Assembly: GCA_035771165.1 (NCBI GenBank)
Contig: JAWNZC010000322.1
Coordinates: 5,176,001-5,240,000, forward strand
DNA: 64,000 nt
Origin: Paragorgia papillata
Lineage: Eukaryota; Cnidaria; Anthozoa; Scleralcyonacea; Coralliidae
Reading direction: 5' to 3'
In this document: positions 12,037 through 49,190 of the stretch, piece after piece
Position numbering within the stretch: position 1 is the stretch's first letter
Layout: every line of letters starts with the position of its first letter
The notes under the pieces: model-generated
Databases searched by the model: none
What the model saw: only the letters and a program-made list of their open reading frames with translations
Told to the model about the DNA's origin: nothing
Made by a program: the position numbers and the translations under genes

Positions 12037-12335
12037 CGTAGAAATTTTAAAACCGTGATTGTTGACTTTTTCATGTTTCATCGTTCAACACTTCAGACTG
12101 GCAATTTTGATAAGCTTTATAAAACATAACATTTTGAAGTTTACGATTTCGAAGCAAGAATCTCTCCAGATATATACTTCGTGACTTGCTTCGAGCGGAT
12201 ATCTTACCAAAAAGTTAAAGTGGCACTACGACGAAAAAAATCGTGAATCTAGTATTGATACCAGTAAACTATAATTTCCAAATGAGGAATACTGGCGTTT
12301 TCAGTTTCTCAAAATATTGTCTCGTTCGGGATTAG

Positions 12336-12620
12336 GGGGCCTTTACACGAGCCCGGGTTGAGCCAGCCCGGGTCAGCTTTTCTCAACCCGGGTTGAGAAT
12401 GTTTTTTGTCTGAGCAGAGCTCTGGTGTCAAGACATGTGATTGATTATTATTCACTAAACAACATGGAAATGACAACAAGGCTAGTGATGTTGAAAAACG
12501 TCGTAAGCAAATTTCGACTGTTTCAGTTGTCGTTGCCTTGTATTCTCGCCTATTCGTTCGCGTAAGCGAGAAAACAAGGCAACGACATCTGAATTAAAGT
12601 CGACATTTTTGTAGTCCATC
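12336..12620. mobile_element. one-ended Harbinger-like remnant and a hairpin
   Basis: At 12336, TTAGGGGGCCTTTACACGAG resembles the TTA-flanked MITE ends elsewhere in the window, and is followed by inverted CCCGGGTTGAG / CTCAACCCGGG words. No matching right end was found. A hairpin at about 12530-12585 pairs GTTGCCTTGT with ACAAGGCAAC. Confidence 0.45.
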
Positions 12621-13649
12621 TCAGTTTTGTAGTCCTTCTGAGACAGACTGTCCACTGAATATTCGATCTTGTCACTAGACCACTGCCATATTTATATATA
12701 CAAGCCAACCATTCTGTTTCATATCTGTGACTGTACCAATCCCCCCGGTACACGGCCACACGCAAAATTGTTGTCGTCACGTGACCAGCCTTTGCCTGGG
12801 CTGATCTCCTCTCGCCATTTTGAAAGCAGAGAAGGCCCTGGTATAAGGCCGGTATAAGGTTGGTAAAAGCCCGCCCTGTGACGCCTCCGCGTACAACACC
12901 GCTGCCAAACGTTTGCGCATGTGTGAATTTGCTAGAGTAAACATTGCAAGAGAAGTAGGAACTAGCCGTGGCAACAAGAACCAGACAGTAAAGACTAAGT
13001 AAGACTCGACTATTCATTTATGTTTTAAAAAAGGGTCATGTAAATTACGAAGGGGTCATTTCAGAATATGTTACAATATTGATAAAGTAGTCATGCACAA
13101 ATTACCTACCTTATCTTTTTGGTAGTATGCTTATAATTTTAACTTTTGTGTGGACTCTTGGAACAGTCCAAATATTTCAGTGTTTTCCCGCTCTTTTTTG
13201 AGGTACAAGTCGGATGTCAAGCAGGCGGTGTTCCCGCGTACACCCTCGCCTGCGTCCCGCGTGGGGGGCTGTGTAGAGACTTGGAGCGAGCTGAGTCTAC
13301 TATATTTCTAGTTACATGAAGTATAATGACGCTGGGACCTTTCCCAAAGCACAGACCGTGTTTTCTTTCATGAACAATGTGTGTTTATGTGAATAAACTA
13401 TAACCTATTATCAAGGGGGGCTCTAAAAGTTTGCTTGTAATCTTGGGGGGGGGGGGTCAAAAAAGTTTTCAATCATGATTTTCCCCATTTGCCAACCCCC
13501 CCTCCAATAAATAATGACAACTCCCTTACTTTCCAAACCTCAAAAATGCTGAGCTAATACACACCTGTTAGATCTCATTATAATCATATTCCGCTTGCCA
13601 GGTCTGATGCTACATAATGAGAAAAAAAAAGAGTTTAAAATAACAGTTA
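12621..13649. other. no confident gene
   Basis: A 155-codon minus-strand open frame (12550-13017) begins with a signal-peptide-like MNSRVLLSLYCLVLVATASS. It then turns low-complexity and overlaps repeat-like sequence, so I do not call a gene. G-runs occur at about 13445. Confidence 0.4.
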
Positions 13650-14247
13650 TGCATCAGTCAATTCCAGCAATGCTCATCCCCCCGGGCCAACCCCCAGGAA
13701 TTTGCATTTACAAACTTTTTTAATGCAAATGCCCTGGGGTTGAATTGGGCAAAAAAGATCCTACAATGCCCCACCCGGGGCAAAAAAATGGATGACAAAT
13801 GCCCAGCCCCAGGGTACATCAACACACTTTCCAAGGTGATATTTCTTTGCAAAACGTCTTCACTTTGACTCAAGCTTGACTAGGTGCGGGATTTCGTCAG
13901 GATATTACATAAGGAAAATCCTAGAATGTTGGTCTTTAGATTCAGACCATCTATATCATTCAGACACAAGGTACATGATTTATAGAGCTCCCATCTTGTC
14001 TTCAATTTTCTCCGTATTGTAGTGCAATTATTAATATTTAAAATAATTTGAATGCATCTGATTTGGATACACTGCAGATTCCCAAAGCGTGTGTAGCTGC
14101 AACCACAATCGTACGTCTTTGGTCGCGACAAATGCCCAGCCCAATGCCCGGGGGTAGACTAATTCCCGGCCCCGGGTAAATACTGAAAGAACAAATGCCC
14201 GGCATTGTCTCGGGGGGGGATGGGCATTGCTGGAATTGACTGATGCA
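13650..14247. mobile_element. 598-bp MITE with TTA duplication
   Basis: The ends are TGCATCAGTCAATTCCAGCA and its exact complement (about 28 bp, one variable base). TTA flanks both sides (13647-13649 and 14248-14250). Sub-terminal arms are full of GGGCATT/AATGCCC and CCCCGGG words. The 180-bp core at 13900-14110 is ordinary AT-rich DNA. The class is likely PIF/Harbinger-like, from the duplication. Confidence 0.8.
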
Positions 14248-14250
14248 TTA

Positions 14251-15934
14251 ATTTTACCGACACGGTACTGATTTCCTTTGTGTTTTTGTATATTGTTGCC
14301 ATATCAGTTGATGAAGTCATTGCATATAAATTTGCATTTGCATGCTATTAAAAAAAGCAAAAACAGGTAAAACATTTTGTAAACTTTTCCTCTTCTGATT
14401 AACTGTGAATAATACCACTGTGCTACGTTTTCAGATTATTGACTAATTAAGTTTGATCTTGAATATTTTTACAAAAAATTTAGAAGACACAGTCATTTTA
14501 AACATGTGGCATGCATTGTCCTGTTATTAAATGATAAATATTAAACAAGAAATGTTAAATAAAATATCTCACGCTATTTCGAATATATTTAAAATTTGGC
14601 TCACCTATATACCAGTCTTTGTTTGTATAAGGGTAATTTATTGGTATGGAAAACAGCAATGGCCTAGCCAGGTGGGGACGTTGTCCTCCCAAATGATCTC
14701 GCAAGACCATTCATTGGCTCGTGAAAAGTTTAAATCCGTGGAGAAACTTGTAAGGGGGGGGGGGGGGTTACAGTTGTTTTAAGGCCTGAAGTGAGTGGAT
14801 CAGTAATGTGTTATATATATAGCAGGCGTGTATATGCTATAAATTACCAAGGGTCTACATAAAATGCCTCCAACTTGTTTTTACAGCATGCATTTACCAC
14901 TAGTTTATAAATAAATCTGAAGATATTCTGATGTGTATCATTCTAATGTTCTGGTTTAATAATAGTAACACAATTATGTAATTTATGGCTTTCAGATTAC
15001 AATACTCTTAAATACTTGCCTCAAAATGCAGGAAATAGTGTTTCAGAGACCCTAGAAATCCAAGACCCCCTAGGAGAACGAGGTTCTTGCCCCCCTCCCC
15101 CCAACCTAAGACCCTGGCTATGTTACTGGAAAACAGTTTTACCTGTGCAATGTTAACTCTTCCGTTAGATACCTGTATAAATAAATAATAATATATAATG
15201 TAAGAAAAACAACTTAAAATAAATTATGTTTACTACCATAATTGTAAAAAAATAATGAAATGTTAGTCTTGATACCTGAATAAATATTTTATAGTGTTAT
15301 TATATTTTCTGGATTACGGCTTTGCTGTGTGCATTTAAAAAATATGAAAATATAATAAAAGATTGGCATATGTTTCTTTGACATTTAATAATACCCCACC
15401 CTCACCCCATGCACCCCTAAAGTGTATCGATTTGTGGTTATATTATTATAAATAAGATCTGACTGTGCAGCATAAAACAAATAAATCTTATTTTCTATAG
15501 TTTTGTACAATATATTTAAAATATATCTGACAATATTGGAAAACAACAGAATTATTTACGTCCATGCAGAAATTTCATTTCTAACTTAATCTTTTTGTAC
15601 TATCATTCATTTGACTACTAGATTTTAAAACTTACCTTTAGCTTTGTGGAGCTAGAATTGCAACGTAAAGCCGGTTATGAAAAAGGAAAGGGAAAATACT
15701 TTGTTGCTGCTGACGCCATAACTTTAGTGTATAGAGTTGTCCAATTTTGCCTTGTTTCAATAGCTTCACAAGCTTTCAAATTAGTCCTGTACATATTGCT
15801 GGACAAACTTTCTGTTTTTTGTGATGATTTTTCGCTTTTCATTTTCATCTGTTTTTTTCTTCAGTCTCTTGTCTTTTTTTGCTGAAGATCACGAAAAATT
15901 CGTGTCGCGACACGCTGTTACCCCGGGAAAATCC
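14251..15934. other. intergenic AT-rich DNA
   Basis: A G-run lies at 14754-14767. At 15020-15115 there is a copy of a dispersed repeat (CTCAAAATGCAGGAAATAG, then C-rich) that recurs at 51730-51800. An open frame at 15646-15885 encodes nothing I recognise. Confidence 0.4.
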
Positions 15935-16268
15935 ACGCAGTTTCCACAGCTCTGACACAACCTGTTCAACATGGCTGTTACAGTGCTGATATCGTCAGTC
16001 CTGATTTATCTGATACCAACAGCTTCCATCAGTGCTGTTGCCCCATCATAGCTGTTACAGCCGGTTCTTACAGACGGCTACAGATCTGTTATCAACATAC
16101 CTGTATCATTCTTTTATATCAGACTGATACAGCACTGACAGACCAACAGTCTGTTGCAGTCTGATGCTGTCAGTTCTGAACAGTCTGTGGACGTCTACAG
16201 CCTGTAACAGCTATGATATACCTGTATCAGGCCTGAAGCTGCAACAGACTGTAACAGGCCCGTGGCAT
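15935..16268. repeat. CTG/CAG-word-rich quasi-palindromic repeat
   Basis: More than 300 bp is built from variants of CTGTTACAG, CTGATACAG and CAGTCTGT. A 16-bp inverted pair (ATCATAGCTGTTACAG at about 16046 and its complement at 16202-16217) closes a large foldback. There is no coding. It is probably a diverged foldback transposon, but I do not know the family. Confidence 0.55.
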
Positions 16269-17281
<1,013 letters not shown>

Positions 17282-17377
17282 AAGTAATTGGTGAAATTCA
17301 TTCAGATTGTTCCAAGCTACACTGATTAGCTGTTGTACAGCGAAACACCGTGTCTGTAGATTGAACTATATATATTT

Positions 17378-17525
17378 ATTATATAGCATGCTATCGGATA
17401 TGAGCTTTTGCGTAATCTGATTGGTTCCCTACTATACTAGGCTATCAGCTCTTATTATATAGCATGCTATCGGATATGAGCTTTTGCGTAATCTGATTGG
17501 TTCCCTACTACCAGGCTATCAGCTC
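17378..17525. repeat. 76-bp tandem duplication
   Basis: Two copies begin ATTATATAGCATGCTATCGG (17378 and 17454) and share GCGTAATCTGATTGGTTCC. Confidence 0.9.
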
Positions 17526-19163
17526 ATATCCTACTAGTAGAGGAAAAACAAGATGGCGGCACGTTTTTTTAAACTGCCGAAAAGAGTTGAAATTGACGGA
17601 TTTTTATGAGAAAAACCTCAACACCCTCAAACCAAGGTATAAAAAAACAACATTGTGTAAAAATACATTAACAAATACACAATTTAGCATGTTAAATGGT
17701 AAAATTCACCTAAAACTTACGTATTTTTACTTCAAAAACCTGATTAAATTAACGGGTTGATATTAATTTGTTGCCAAACAAAGAAACTCACAGTTAAAAT
17801 CAAGCTTGCAACACACATTTCGTAGGAGATCACCAGTAAAGAGACATTTTTTATTTAGATAAGCATTTTGAGTAGTAAAAAGCATGTTCTTTTTCAAAAA
17901 CAACCAGTTTCACTGCCGAAGGTGTTTCAGTTTCATTTTTGCATGAAATCAAAACCTTTTTCACGACAGCAACGCTAATATAAACAACTGACCCACCTTT
18001 TGACTTCATAAAGGTACCTTTTAATCTTTTTTTTTTATCTGCTTAACACATTTTTTGCCTCTCGAGCAACATTTATGCAACATTTCAAAGCTGTTTACCG
18101 AACAGCCCAGCGAGAAACTCTATGTGAATGCATCATTACGCATGGCGGAAGTATTAGTTGCCTATGCCGGAAGTTTGTCGTTTGAAACATTTCGCTGCAT
18201 GTAATTTTGTCTCTTGTACAGTGCTTGGCTATATAATAAAACAGTTATACCATTCGCTCTCGTCGTATATGAACTAATAGCCAACAATGAGCTCATATAC
18301 GACTCGAGCTCATGGTATAACTGTTAAATATCCTGCTAGTAGTGGAAAAACAAGATGGCGGCATGTTTTTTTAAACTGCCGAAAAGAGTTGAAATTGACG
18401 GATTTTTATACAGAAAAACATCAACACCCTCAAACCAATGTATAAAAAAACAATATTGTGTAAAAATACATTAACAAATACACAATTTAGCATGTCAAAT
18501 GGTAAAATTCACCTAAAAATTACGTCTTTTTACTTAAAAAACACGACTAAACTAGCGGGTTGATATTAATTTGTGGCCAAACAAAGAAACTCACGGTTAA
18601 AATCAAGCTTACAACACACACTTCGTAGGAGATCACCAGTAAAGAGACTTTTTTATTTAGATAAGCATTTGGAGTAGTAAAAAGCATGTTCTTTTTCAAA
18701 AACAACCAACTAAGTAATTTAGTTTCACTGCCGAAGGTGTTTCAGTTTTATTTTTGCATTGAATCAAAACCTTTTTCACGACAGCAACGCTAATATAAAC
18801 AACTGACCCACCTTTTGACTTCATAAAGGTACCTTTTAATCTTTGTTGTTGATCTGCTTAACACATTTTTTGCCTCTCGAGCAACATTTATACAACATTT
18901 CGAAGCTGTTTACCGAACAGCTCAGCGAGAAACTCTATGTGAATGCATCATTACGCATGGCGGAAGTATTAGTTGCCTACGCTGGAAGTTTGTTGTTTCA
19001 AACATTTCGCTGTAATTTTGTCTCTTGTACAGTGCTTGGCTATATAATAAAACAGTTATACCATTCGCTCTCGTTGTATACGAACTAATAGCCAACTCGG
19101 CGAAGCGCCTCGTTGGCTATGAGCTCATATACAACTCGAGCTCATGGTATAACTGTTAAATAT
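17526..19163. repeat. 800-bp tandem duplication ending in hairpins
   Basis: Copy 1 (17526-18327) and copy 2 (18328-19163) are offset by 802 bp and closely similar throughout, starting ATATCCT[AG]CTAGTAG and AAACAAGATGGCGGCA-like sequence. Each copy ends in a hairpin with arms CAGTTATACCAT and ATGGTATAACTG. Copy 2 keeps a longer loop (GCCAACTCGGCGAAGCGCC to GTTGGC) that copy 1 has lost. Confidence 0.9.
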
Positions 19164-19374
19164 ACTATAAGTGGGCTTACCTCAAATGTTGATGGTCGCT
19201 ACTGTCAGTTTCACGCTGGGCGATCTTCAGGCGGTAGTATATCCGCTCTATCTTTACGGTATTGAGCACTTTTCGACATTTCGCGAACAACACTTTGTTT
19301 GTTTGAATATATATATATATATATAATGGGGGTTTAAAACAACGAAGGACGACAAATGATAATTAAAAGCAGCA

Positions 19375-19905
19375 TTGTATTTCCTATCTAAAAAATACGT
19401 TTCCATCCGACAAATATTTTCCTATCGGAAAAACCCTTGTCCATCGGATCAATCCGAACCAACCGAAAACGTCCAAGACATTTCTCCCCCAGTCCTCTTC
19501 TCCCGCATCAACTATACCATCCAACACGTATTTTCCTATTGGAAAAATACATCTCCATCCGCGCCATCCGACAAATATTTTCCCATCGGGAAAACCCTTG
19601 TCCATCGGATTAATCGGATCCATCCGAACCAACGGAAAACGTCCAGGTTACCTCTAGCCCAGTCCTCTTCTCTCACATCAACTATGCCATCCAACACGTA
19701 CTTTCCTTTTGCAAAAATACATGTCCATCCTTGCCTTCCAACAAATATTTTCCTATCGGAAAAACCCTTGTCCATCGGATCAATCGGAACCAACGGAAAA
19801 CGTCCAAGACATCTCTCCCCCAGTCCTCTTCTCTCACATCAACTATGCCATCCAACACGTATTTTCCTATTGGAAAAATACATCTCCATCGGACCAATTT
19901 GACAA
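19375..19905. repeat. 161-170 bp tandem array, about 3 copies
   Basis: CCGACAAATATTTTCC-type words recur at 19407, 19568 and 19738, each followed by ATCGGAAAAACCCTTGTCCA and a C-rich block TCCCCCAGTCCTCTTCT. Long frames on both strands come from the repeat, not from a gene. Confidence 0.85.
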
Positions 19906-20029
19906 TTGTGTATTGCACGGACAAATCTATGTCCAATTGATCGATCTGAACCACATGAATTATTCTTTCTCCATCCGATTCCGATCGCGGGTATTGGAGA
20001 TCGATCAACGAGAACAAACAAAATGAATC

Positions 20030-20527
20030 GCAGTGTTTTGGTATGTAAAATTTACCAATCCTGACGGTGATTTAGAAATTTCTCTTCCTCACCCATGTCG
20101 GTAGGCATAGCAAGTTTACACAAATTTTGTCTAGAAGTCATTGCTATAAACAATGTTTTTCTCCTTTAAACAAATTTGAAGTTCGGTTCTGAACACTTTT
20201 TCAAAATTTGACTCTTTTTAGTTGGTCAAACCGGTTTCTCTATTCAAAAACATATGTATGTGCACAGGGCTCACGCGGACAGCCCTGGAAACTAAAATAT
20301 ATGGGTAAGAGCTCCTGAAAAATGTCGAGTCAGCGGTACTATACCTGTGACTATTCTACTCATGCATATTAAAATGAAAGTAACAATATGGTGTTTCAAA
20401 TTCAAAATTATAATTCTAATATTCAGTTTTATAATATTTCATAAAATACTTCATATAGTATTTACATTTTACATCATTATTGATTATTAGCCACAAATTA
20501 CAAGAGACAGTTATATTGAAGGTTATA
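20030..20527. other. 3' flank of the TMEM144-like gene
   Basis: AT-rich, presumably 3' untranslated and intergenic sequence. I saw no canonical AATAAA on the minus strand near the stop. Confidence 0.4.
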
Positions 20528-44390
<23,863 letters not shown>

Positions 44391-44391
44391 C

Positions 44392-44429
<38 letters not shown>

Positions 44430-44767
44430 TATAATAATAATGGTCATGGTCATGGTCATGGTCATGGTCATGGTCTTGGTCATGGTCATGGTCATGGTCA
44501 TGGTCATGGTCATGGTCATGGTCATGGTCATGGTCTTGGTCTTGGTCATGGTCATGGTCATGGTCATGGTCATGGTCATGGTCATGGTCATGGTCATGGT
44601 CATGGTCATGGTCATAGTCATAGTCATAGTCATGGTCATGGTCATGGTCATGGTCATGGTCATGGTCATGGTCATGGTCATGGTCATGGTCATGGTCATG
44701 GTCATAGTCATAGTCATAGTCATAGTCATGGTCATAGTCATAGTCATGTATAGTCATGGTCATGGTC

Positions 44768-44855
<88 letters not shown>
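44391..44855. repeat. compound microsatellite (AAT)n-(ATGGTC)n-(AAT)n
   Basis: AAT at 44391-44441, hexamer ATGGTC from 44441 to 44769 with blocks of ATAGTC and TTGGTC variants, then AAT to 44855. All six frames are open over hundreds of bases because of the period; none is a gene. Confidence 0.97.
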
Positions 44856-44858
<3 letters not shown>

Positions 44859-44949
44859 CAAAAAAGATCACATCAGGGATTATTCAAACAGATTAGTATA
44901 TCGCGTCTTGACTATGTAGGCTAGCAAATTTTCGTTAAACGTCCCACCG

Positions 44950-45520
44950 CCCCACGCGCACGTTCATGTAATCGTGGAAGATGCACCAGACGGGATTGAC
45001 CCCCAATCATGCCATACACAGTACTGCAAGGTGGACGACGCAATACAATCAATAATGTCTGCAGGAAAAGGGGCTCAAATGGCAAAACTCGATATTAAGA
45101 GTGCATATCGTATCCTCGCGGTCCACCCCAATGATCCTTATCTCCTTGGTATGAAGTGGCGTAAACAGTTTTATGTTGACCTGGCCTTGCCTTTTGGCCT
45201 GCGCTCGGCACCGTTTATCTTCAATAGCGTTACGAATTTGCTTGAATGGATTCTGCAGCATAACTACGGCATAGGCAAGCGGACCTTATCCATTATCTGG
45301 CTGATTACTTTACGCTCGGCCCACACAACTCCTAACAGTGTAGCCAAAACTTGGCAACGATCAAGCCTACTTGTGCTTGACTTCGTGTTCCTTTGGCCCC
45401 TGAAAAGTGCGTCGGACCCACTACTTCATTGCATCGTGTTTTAGGGCATAGAGCTGGACTCGATCAAATTGACGGTACCAAAAAAGATGGCAGCGGTACA
45501 TTTTAACCGGTACATTTGTC
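44950..45520 (+). mobile_element. DIRS/Ngaro-like reverse transcriptase fragment
   Basis: AKLDIKSAYRILAVHPND, then FYVDLALPFGLRSAPFIFN and EWIL match the RT of tyrosine-recombinase retrotransposons. The next block, which should hold the YLDD site, is read in a shifted frame (a WLxDYF-like remnant), and GIELDSIKL resumes at 45446. No recombinase or split repeats are visible, so it is a dead fragment. Confidence 0.8.
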
Positions 45521-46137
45521 CGTTTTGGTTTTCTTCCAGCTTTTTCCTTGTTATTTAGTAATTTTGTAAGGTCCTGAGCTTACCAAGGCAATGTTTTCGT
45601 GTAATTCTTGCCATTTCTAGGCTTTTCTGTTGCGTAAAACTGCCGCTCCTTTGCGCTAAAATATATATTGCGCTAAAATATATATTGCGCACTTTGTGGG
45701 GCGTTGAAGGCTGGGCGCTAGTACGTTCTTAATTAAGTTAGATTTAGGTCGACCTAAATAGTAAATAAAATCGGTTCATGTGAAGTTCGACGTTTGAACC
45801 GGGCCTTATTCTTCAAATGTGTCCAGCGAAACTTCATTTGACCTACAGCCGCGGGCCTAGTTTCTTTGTTTACATGCAGAGTTCCGGAGTGGTTTGCCGT
45901 AGCATGCATAGTCACTACGCTTAGCACTCTGGATGCAAATCATTACGCTACGGTAAATAGGAGAACTACATGTTGTTTAATATAATGTTAACAGACGTAA
46001 AGTTCGGTATGTCTATTTTCTCCGGAAATTGTATAGTTATAGTCAGTTGCACTTCTATTAAAAGTAAAATAATTACTAACAACCTGGAGACAACCGTCCA
46101 TTGAACACTGTAGGGTTACATGTCAGTATTTCGTTGT
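45521..46137. other. 3' flank of the ATP-grasp gene
   Basis: Contains a duplicated GCGCTAAAATATATATT at about 45653 and 45670, and GGTCGACC-type repeat words near 45750. No gene seen. Confidence 0.4.
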
Positions 46138-47477
46138 TTACGACTTGTCTGGTACTGCGTGGTATAGCTTATGTTTATCACGGTCTTCTGACCGCAGCAG
46201 AACTTTTCCCATGATTTCTTCTGCACGCTGAAAGAGTTTAGCGGAGCTGTAACCACTGAGAAGAAAGTGGCACAAAATACACCCATTCGATGATGTCTGT
46301 TTCTCTGTCGATTCTTCTTCAACCGCTATCGCCATGCCAGGTCCAGCATTGTTGTAAACACCATCAGCAATGGACCCAACGCTCGCATACTCGAAGTCGA
46401 CGAAATCCTTACCCTTGCCTTGATCACAAGTGTACACAAGAAAATAGCCTGAAATTTGTTCGCCGTCTTTGTGAGAGGCCGATGATGTTGTCTTGGCTAC
46501 TTCGCCGCAAGCTAGATATATAGCAGCCTGGTATACACTGGCACCCCACATCTTTCTGTACGCCTCCGAAAGCAAGGATGACATTCGAGCATTAATTTCT
46601 ATGAAGGTTATGTCAGCTCCTCGTTTCCAAACTTCGACGTCGTAGAATGTGCTATACAGACCGAAGCGATGCCCTAACTGCTCGGTGACTTTGATTAGCT
46701 TTGATAACGCATTCTTGTCTAAAGAGAACTGTGGAATAACCCAGCTGAGTAACATTCCTGGTTTCGTTGGACAAACCGTTGAATAACCAACCGTATACAA
46801 TGTAAATTGACCATCATCATCCATCCATCCCTCGATGCAATATTGATCCACAGACTCCACCAATTCTTCCACCACAGCAATATTCTCCACCGCTAAAGGA
46901 AACTTCTCGAGATCAAGGTATTTTTCAAAAAACGCTGAGTATCCCGTAAAGTAAGGAGCAACTAATTGCCCGAGTTTATCAAGAGCGGCCTCCATATCTG
47001 CTTCGCTTCTAATACAAGAATGTCCTTTGCTTGATGTAAGAAAAGGCGCTTTCAAAAAGCAAGGGTAGCTTATTGTAGCCTTCCAGTTCTTGGTGGAATC
47101 ATCGAGGTGGATATCATCGAACCAAAGCTTTCCTTTCTCAGTCTTTCTCGAGTAATACTTATGAAGACAACGGAATGTTGATTCTAAGGAAGGACCTCGT
47201 AGACCTGTCCTTTCGCAGACAACGGATGCCACAACAGACGACATATCATGGCCGTATAAAATGCCTGTTATCTCATTCTCTTTCACGTAGTCCATAGCTC
47301 TATCGACGTAGGATATCAAGAAATTACGATCGGTCAAGAAACTATAGCGTAATCAGAGGTTTCCATTTCTTTACCTGCTGCGTCATCTGAAGCGTGTAGA
47401 AAGTGAACAACGTATTCATTTTCGTCGAGTTTAGTTGCTTCTGCCCGATCATTTGTGTTAGGATAATATATACTCAT
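46138..47477 (-). CDS. ATP-grasp domain protein, frameshifted near the N terminus
   Basis: It probably encodes an ATP-dependent ligase-type enzyme of the ATP-grasp fold; the substrate is unknown. ATG at 47477 opens MSIYYPNTNDRAEATKL and EYVVHFLHASDDA, but that frame stops at 47334. The remaining 399 codons (47337-46138) continue from the overlap in another frame: TDRNFLISYVDRAMDYVKEN, the nucleotide-lid region CFLKAPFLTSSKGH, EGWMDDDGQF, then FIEINARMSS, the E-x-N-x-R metal/ATP motif. The stop is at 46138. It has no introns. A single indel at about 47338-47345 either makes a pseudogene or is a sequence error; everything downstream is clean, so an error or very recent mutation is likely. A MITE ends 21 bp upstream of the ATG. 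Confidence 0.85.
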
Positions 47478-47498
47478 AATATATACTATATATACTCA

Positions 47499-48487
47499 GG
47501 GCCTGTTTATATGGAGCCGAGTTACCCCAGCTAGGCGAGTTACCAGGTGTGGCGGTCTGAGATTGTCACCGTGCTGAGATTGTATATCGATTTGTGTTAT
47601 CAAATGTTTGACGTTCAAAACATTCAAACTTTTTGCCTTCAAATGGTTTATTGATGAAAACTCCTTATAGTACAAAATTCAAAAACTTTGTGAACTTTGC
47701 TAGTAGTTGTGAATTTGTCACAACATCTGATTACAACAGGGGCTTTTCAAGAAATCTGAACAACGAATGGGATGAACGGCATCTGAACTGAAATCACGGG
47801 ATGATCGCGTATATTCTTGCTGTATACATGTATATCAACCAAAATTATTGTTAATCTTCTAAACTCTGGATATATTTAATAATTCAATGGAATGATCGAT
47901 ACAAGACATCTTAATCAGTTACTAAAAGTTAATGTCCGAAACTTTCGTCATGCATTCTACTTCACGAGCGGATATAATATTTTTTCATTAAAACTGTGAT
48001 TATTCATCTCAAGTATTCGATTTTATTCAGGCAGTGTTCATAAATCAGTCATTTCATGGCAAAAAGTTTGATTATTCTGGTCATAAAGCTGATTACAGAT
48101 ATTGATATACAATCTCAGCACGGTGACAATCTCAGACCGCCACACCGGCAAGCCAAGTTGAAAAAAGATGAGTGTTTATATGAGACGAGTTACTAGGCAA
48201 AGCCGCCAAGCGTTATGATGGTTTCACATTCCATGCGTGCGCTGTTGTGACGAATTCAACTCGGCCAGTCGAGTTACCCGCCAAGAGAGTGTTTATATGG
48301 GAATATTTTCATCCCGGCATGCCAAGAACTCGGCTGTTTTGCCGGGATCTCGGCTAGCCGAGTTACCCGCCTGTCTCATATAAACACTCTGCCGGAAAAG
48401 CATTGAATTTCTATACATGGCGGGTAACGACTCGGTTTGCCGAGTAACTCGGCTAGCCGGGTAACTCGGCTCCATATAAACAGGCCC
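47499..48487. mobile_element. 989-bp PIF/Harbinger-like MITE, TCA duplication, with nested MITE
   Basis: The ends are GGGCCTGTTTATATGGAGCC and its exact complement, with TCA flanks at 47496-47498 and 48488-48490. Sub-terminal arms repeat GAGTTAC and CGGCTAGCCG words. Another element occupies 47546-48146. Confidence 0.87.
47546..48146. mobile_element. 601-bp MITE nested in the Harbinger-like MITE
   Basis: Perfect 43-bp inverted ends starting GGTGTGGCGGTCTGAGATTG with TCACCGTGCTGAGATTG. Interior is AT-rich without coding. Target duplication not seen. Confidence 0.85.
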
Positions 48488-48490
48488 TCA

Positions 48491-49190
48491 ACAGTGACGA
48501 ACGCTTTGTTTCAGATCCGTTTTGAGTTTTGAATAAATTAAAAATAACAAGACGCCTGATAGGGCTACTGAGTTTTCTGCATGATAACAGGATTCAAAAA
48601 GACCAGGGAATTTATAGTCACATACTAGACCCTTTGCACTTATTCCCTTCCCTACTAAACAATGACATTTTGATGTATAATTCGCTCTATTGAACATCGG
48701 AACTTTGAAGTTGTCCTCCAGAACCACTGTTTTGACGTCATATGCAAAGGTCTAAAAGCACTGACGATTTCGCCGATTTAAAATGCATCTAAATTCTAAA
48801 CTGGAGTTGCTCCAAAATTTCAAGTGTAATATGTTGCTATGGTTGGAATTATATGTTAAACTGGATGCACCATTGTATCAATGATATATGCACGGTCAAT
48901 AGGTTTCATCTTAATTGGTGTACCATCTTTATCCTATTCACCACCCCACGGGGGCCACCAATTATGCATGTGCATAGTAAAACCATCCATTGAATTCAAA
49001 ATACTCAGTCGGCAAGAATTTGGATATGTACGTAAGATCGAGCGAAAGCACAAAGGTTCCACCACAATGGGTAAATCAAGGCCACCCTATTTTAAAGTCG
49101 CCTCAACGAGCGCGATAGTGTAGATCGCTGACCGACATGTGTCAACTCTCAGCGAAGTGAGCGAACAAGTTAAAAACGAGTGTATGTAAT
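48491..49190. other. no feature recognised
   Basis: An 80-codon frame at 48881-49123 is unrecognisable. Confidence 0.35.

Noticed and set aside
12550..13017. 155-codon minus-strand frame with a signal-peptide-like start
   Set aside because: The rest has no recognisable domain and overlaps repeat-like sequence; no splice or homology support.
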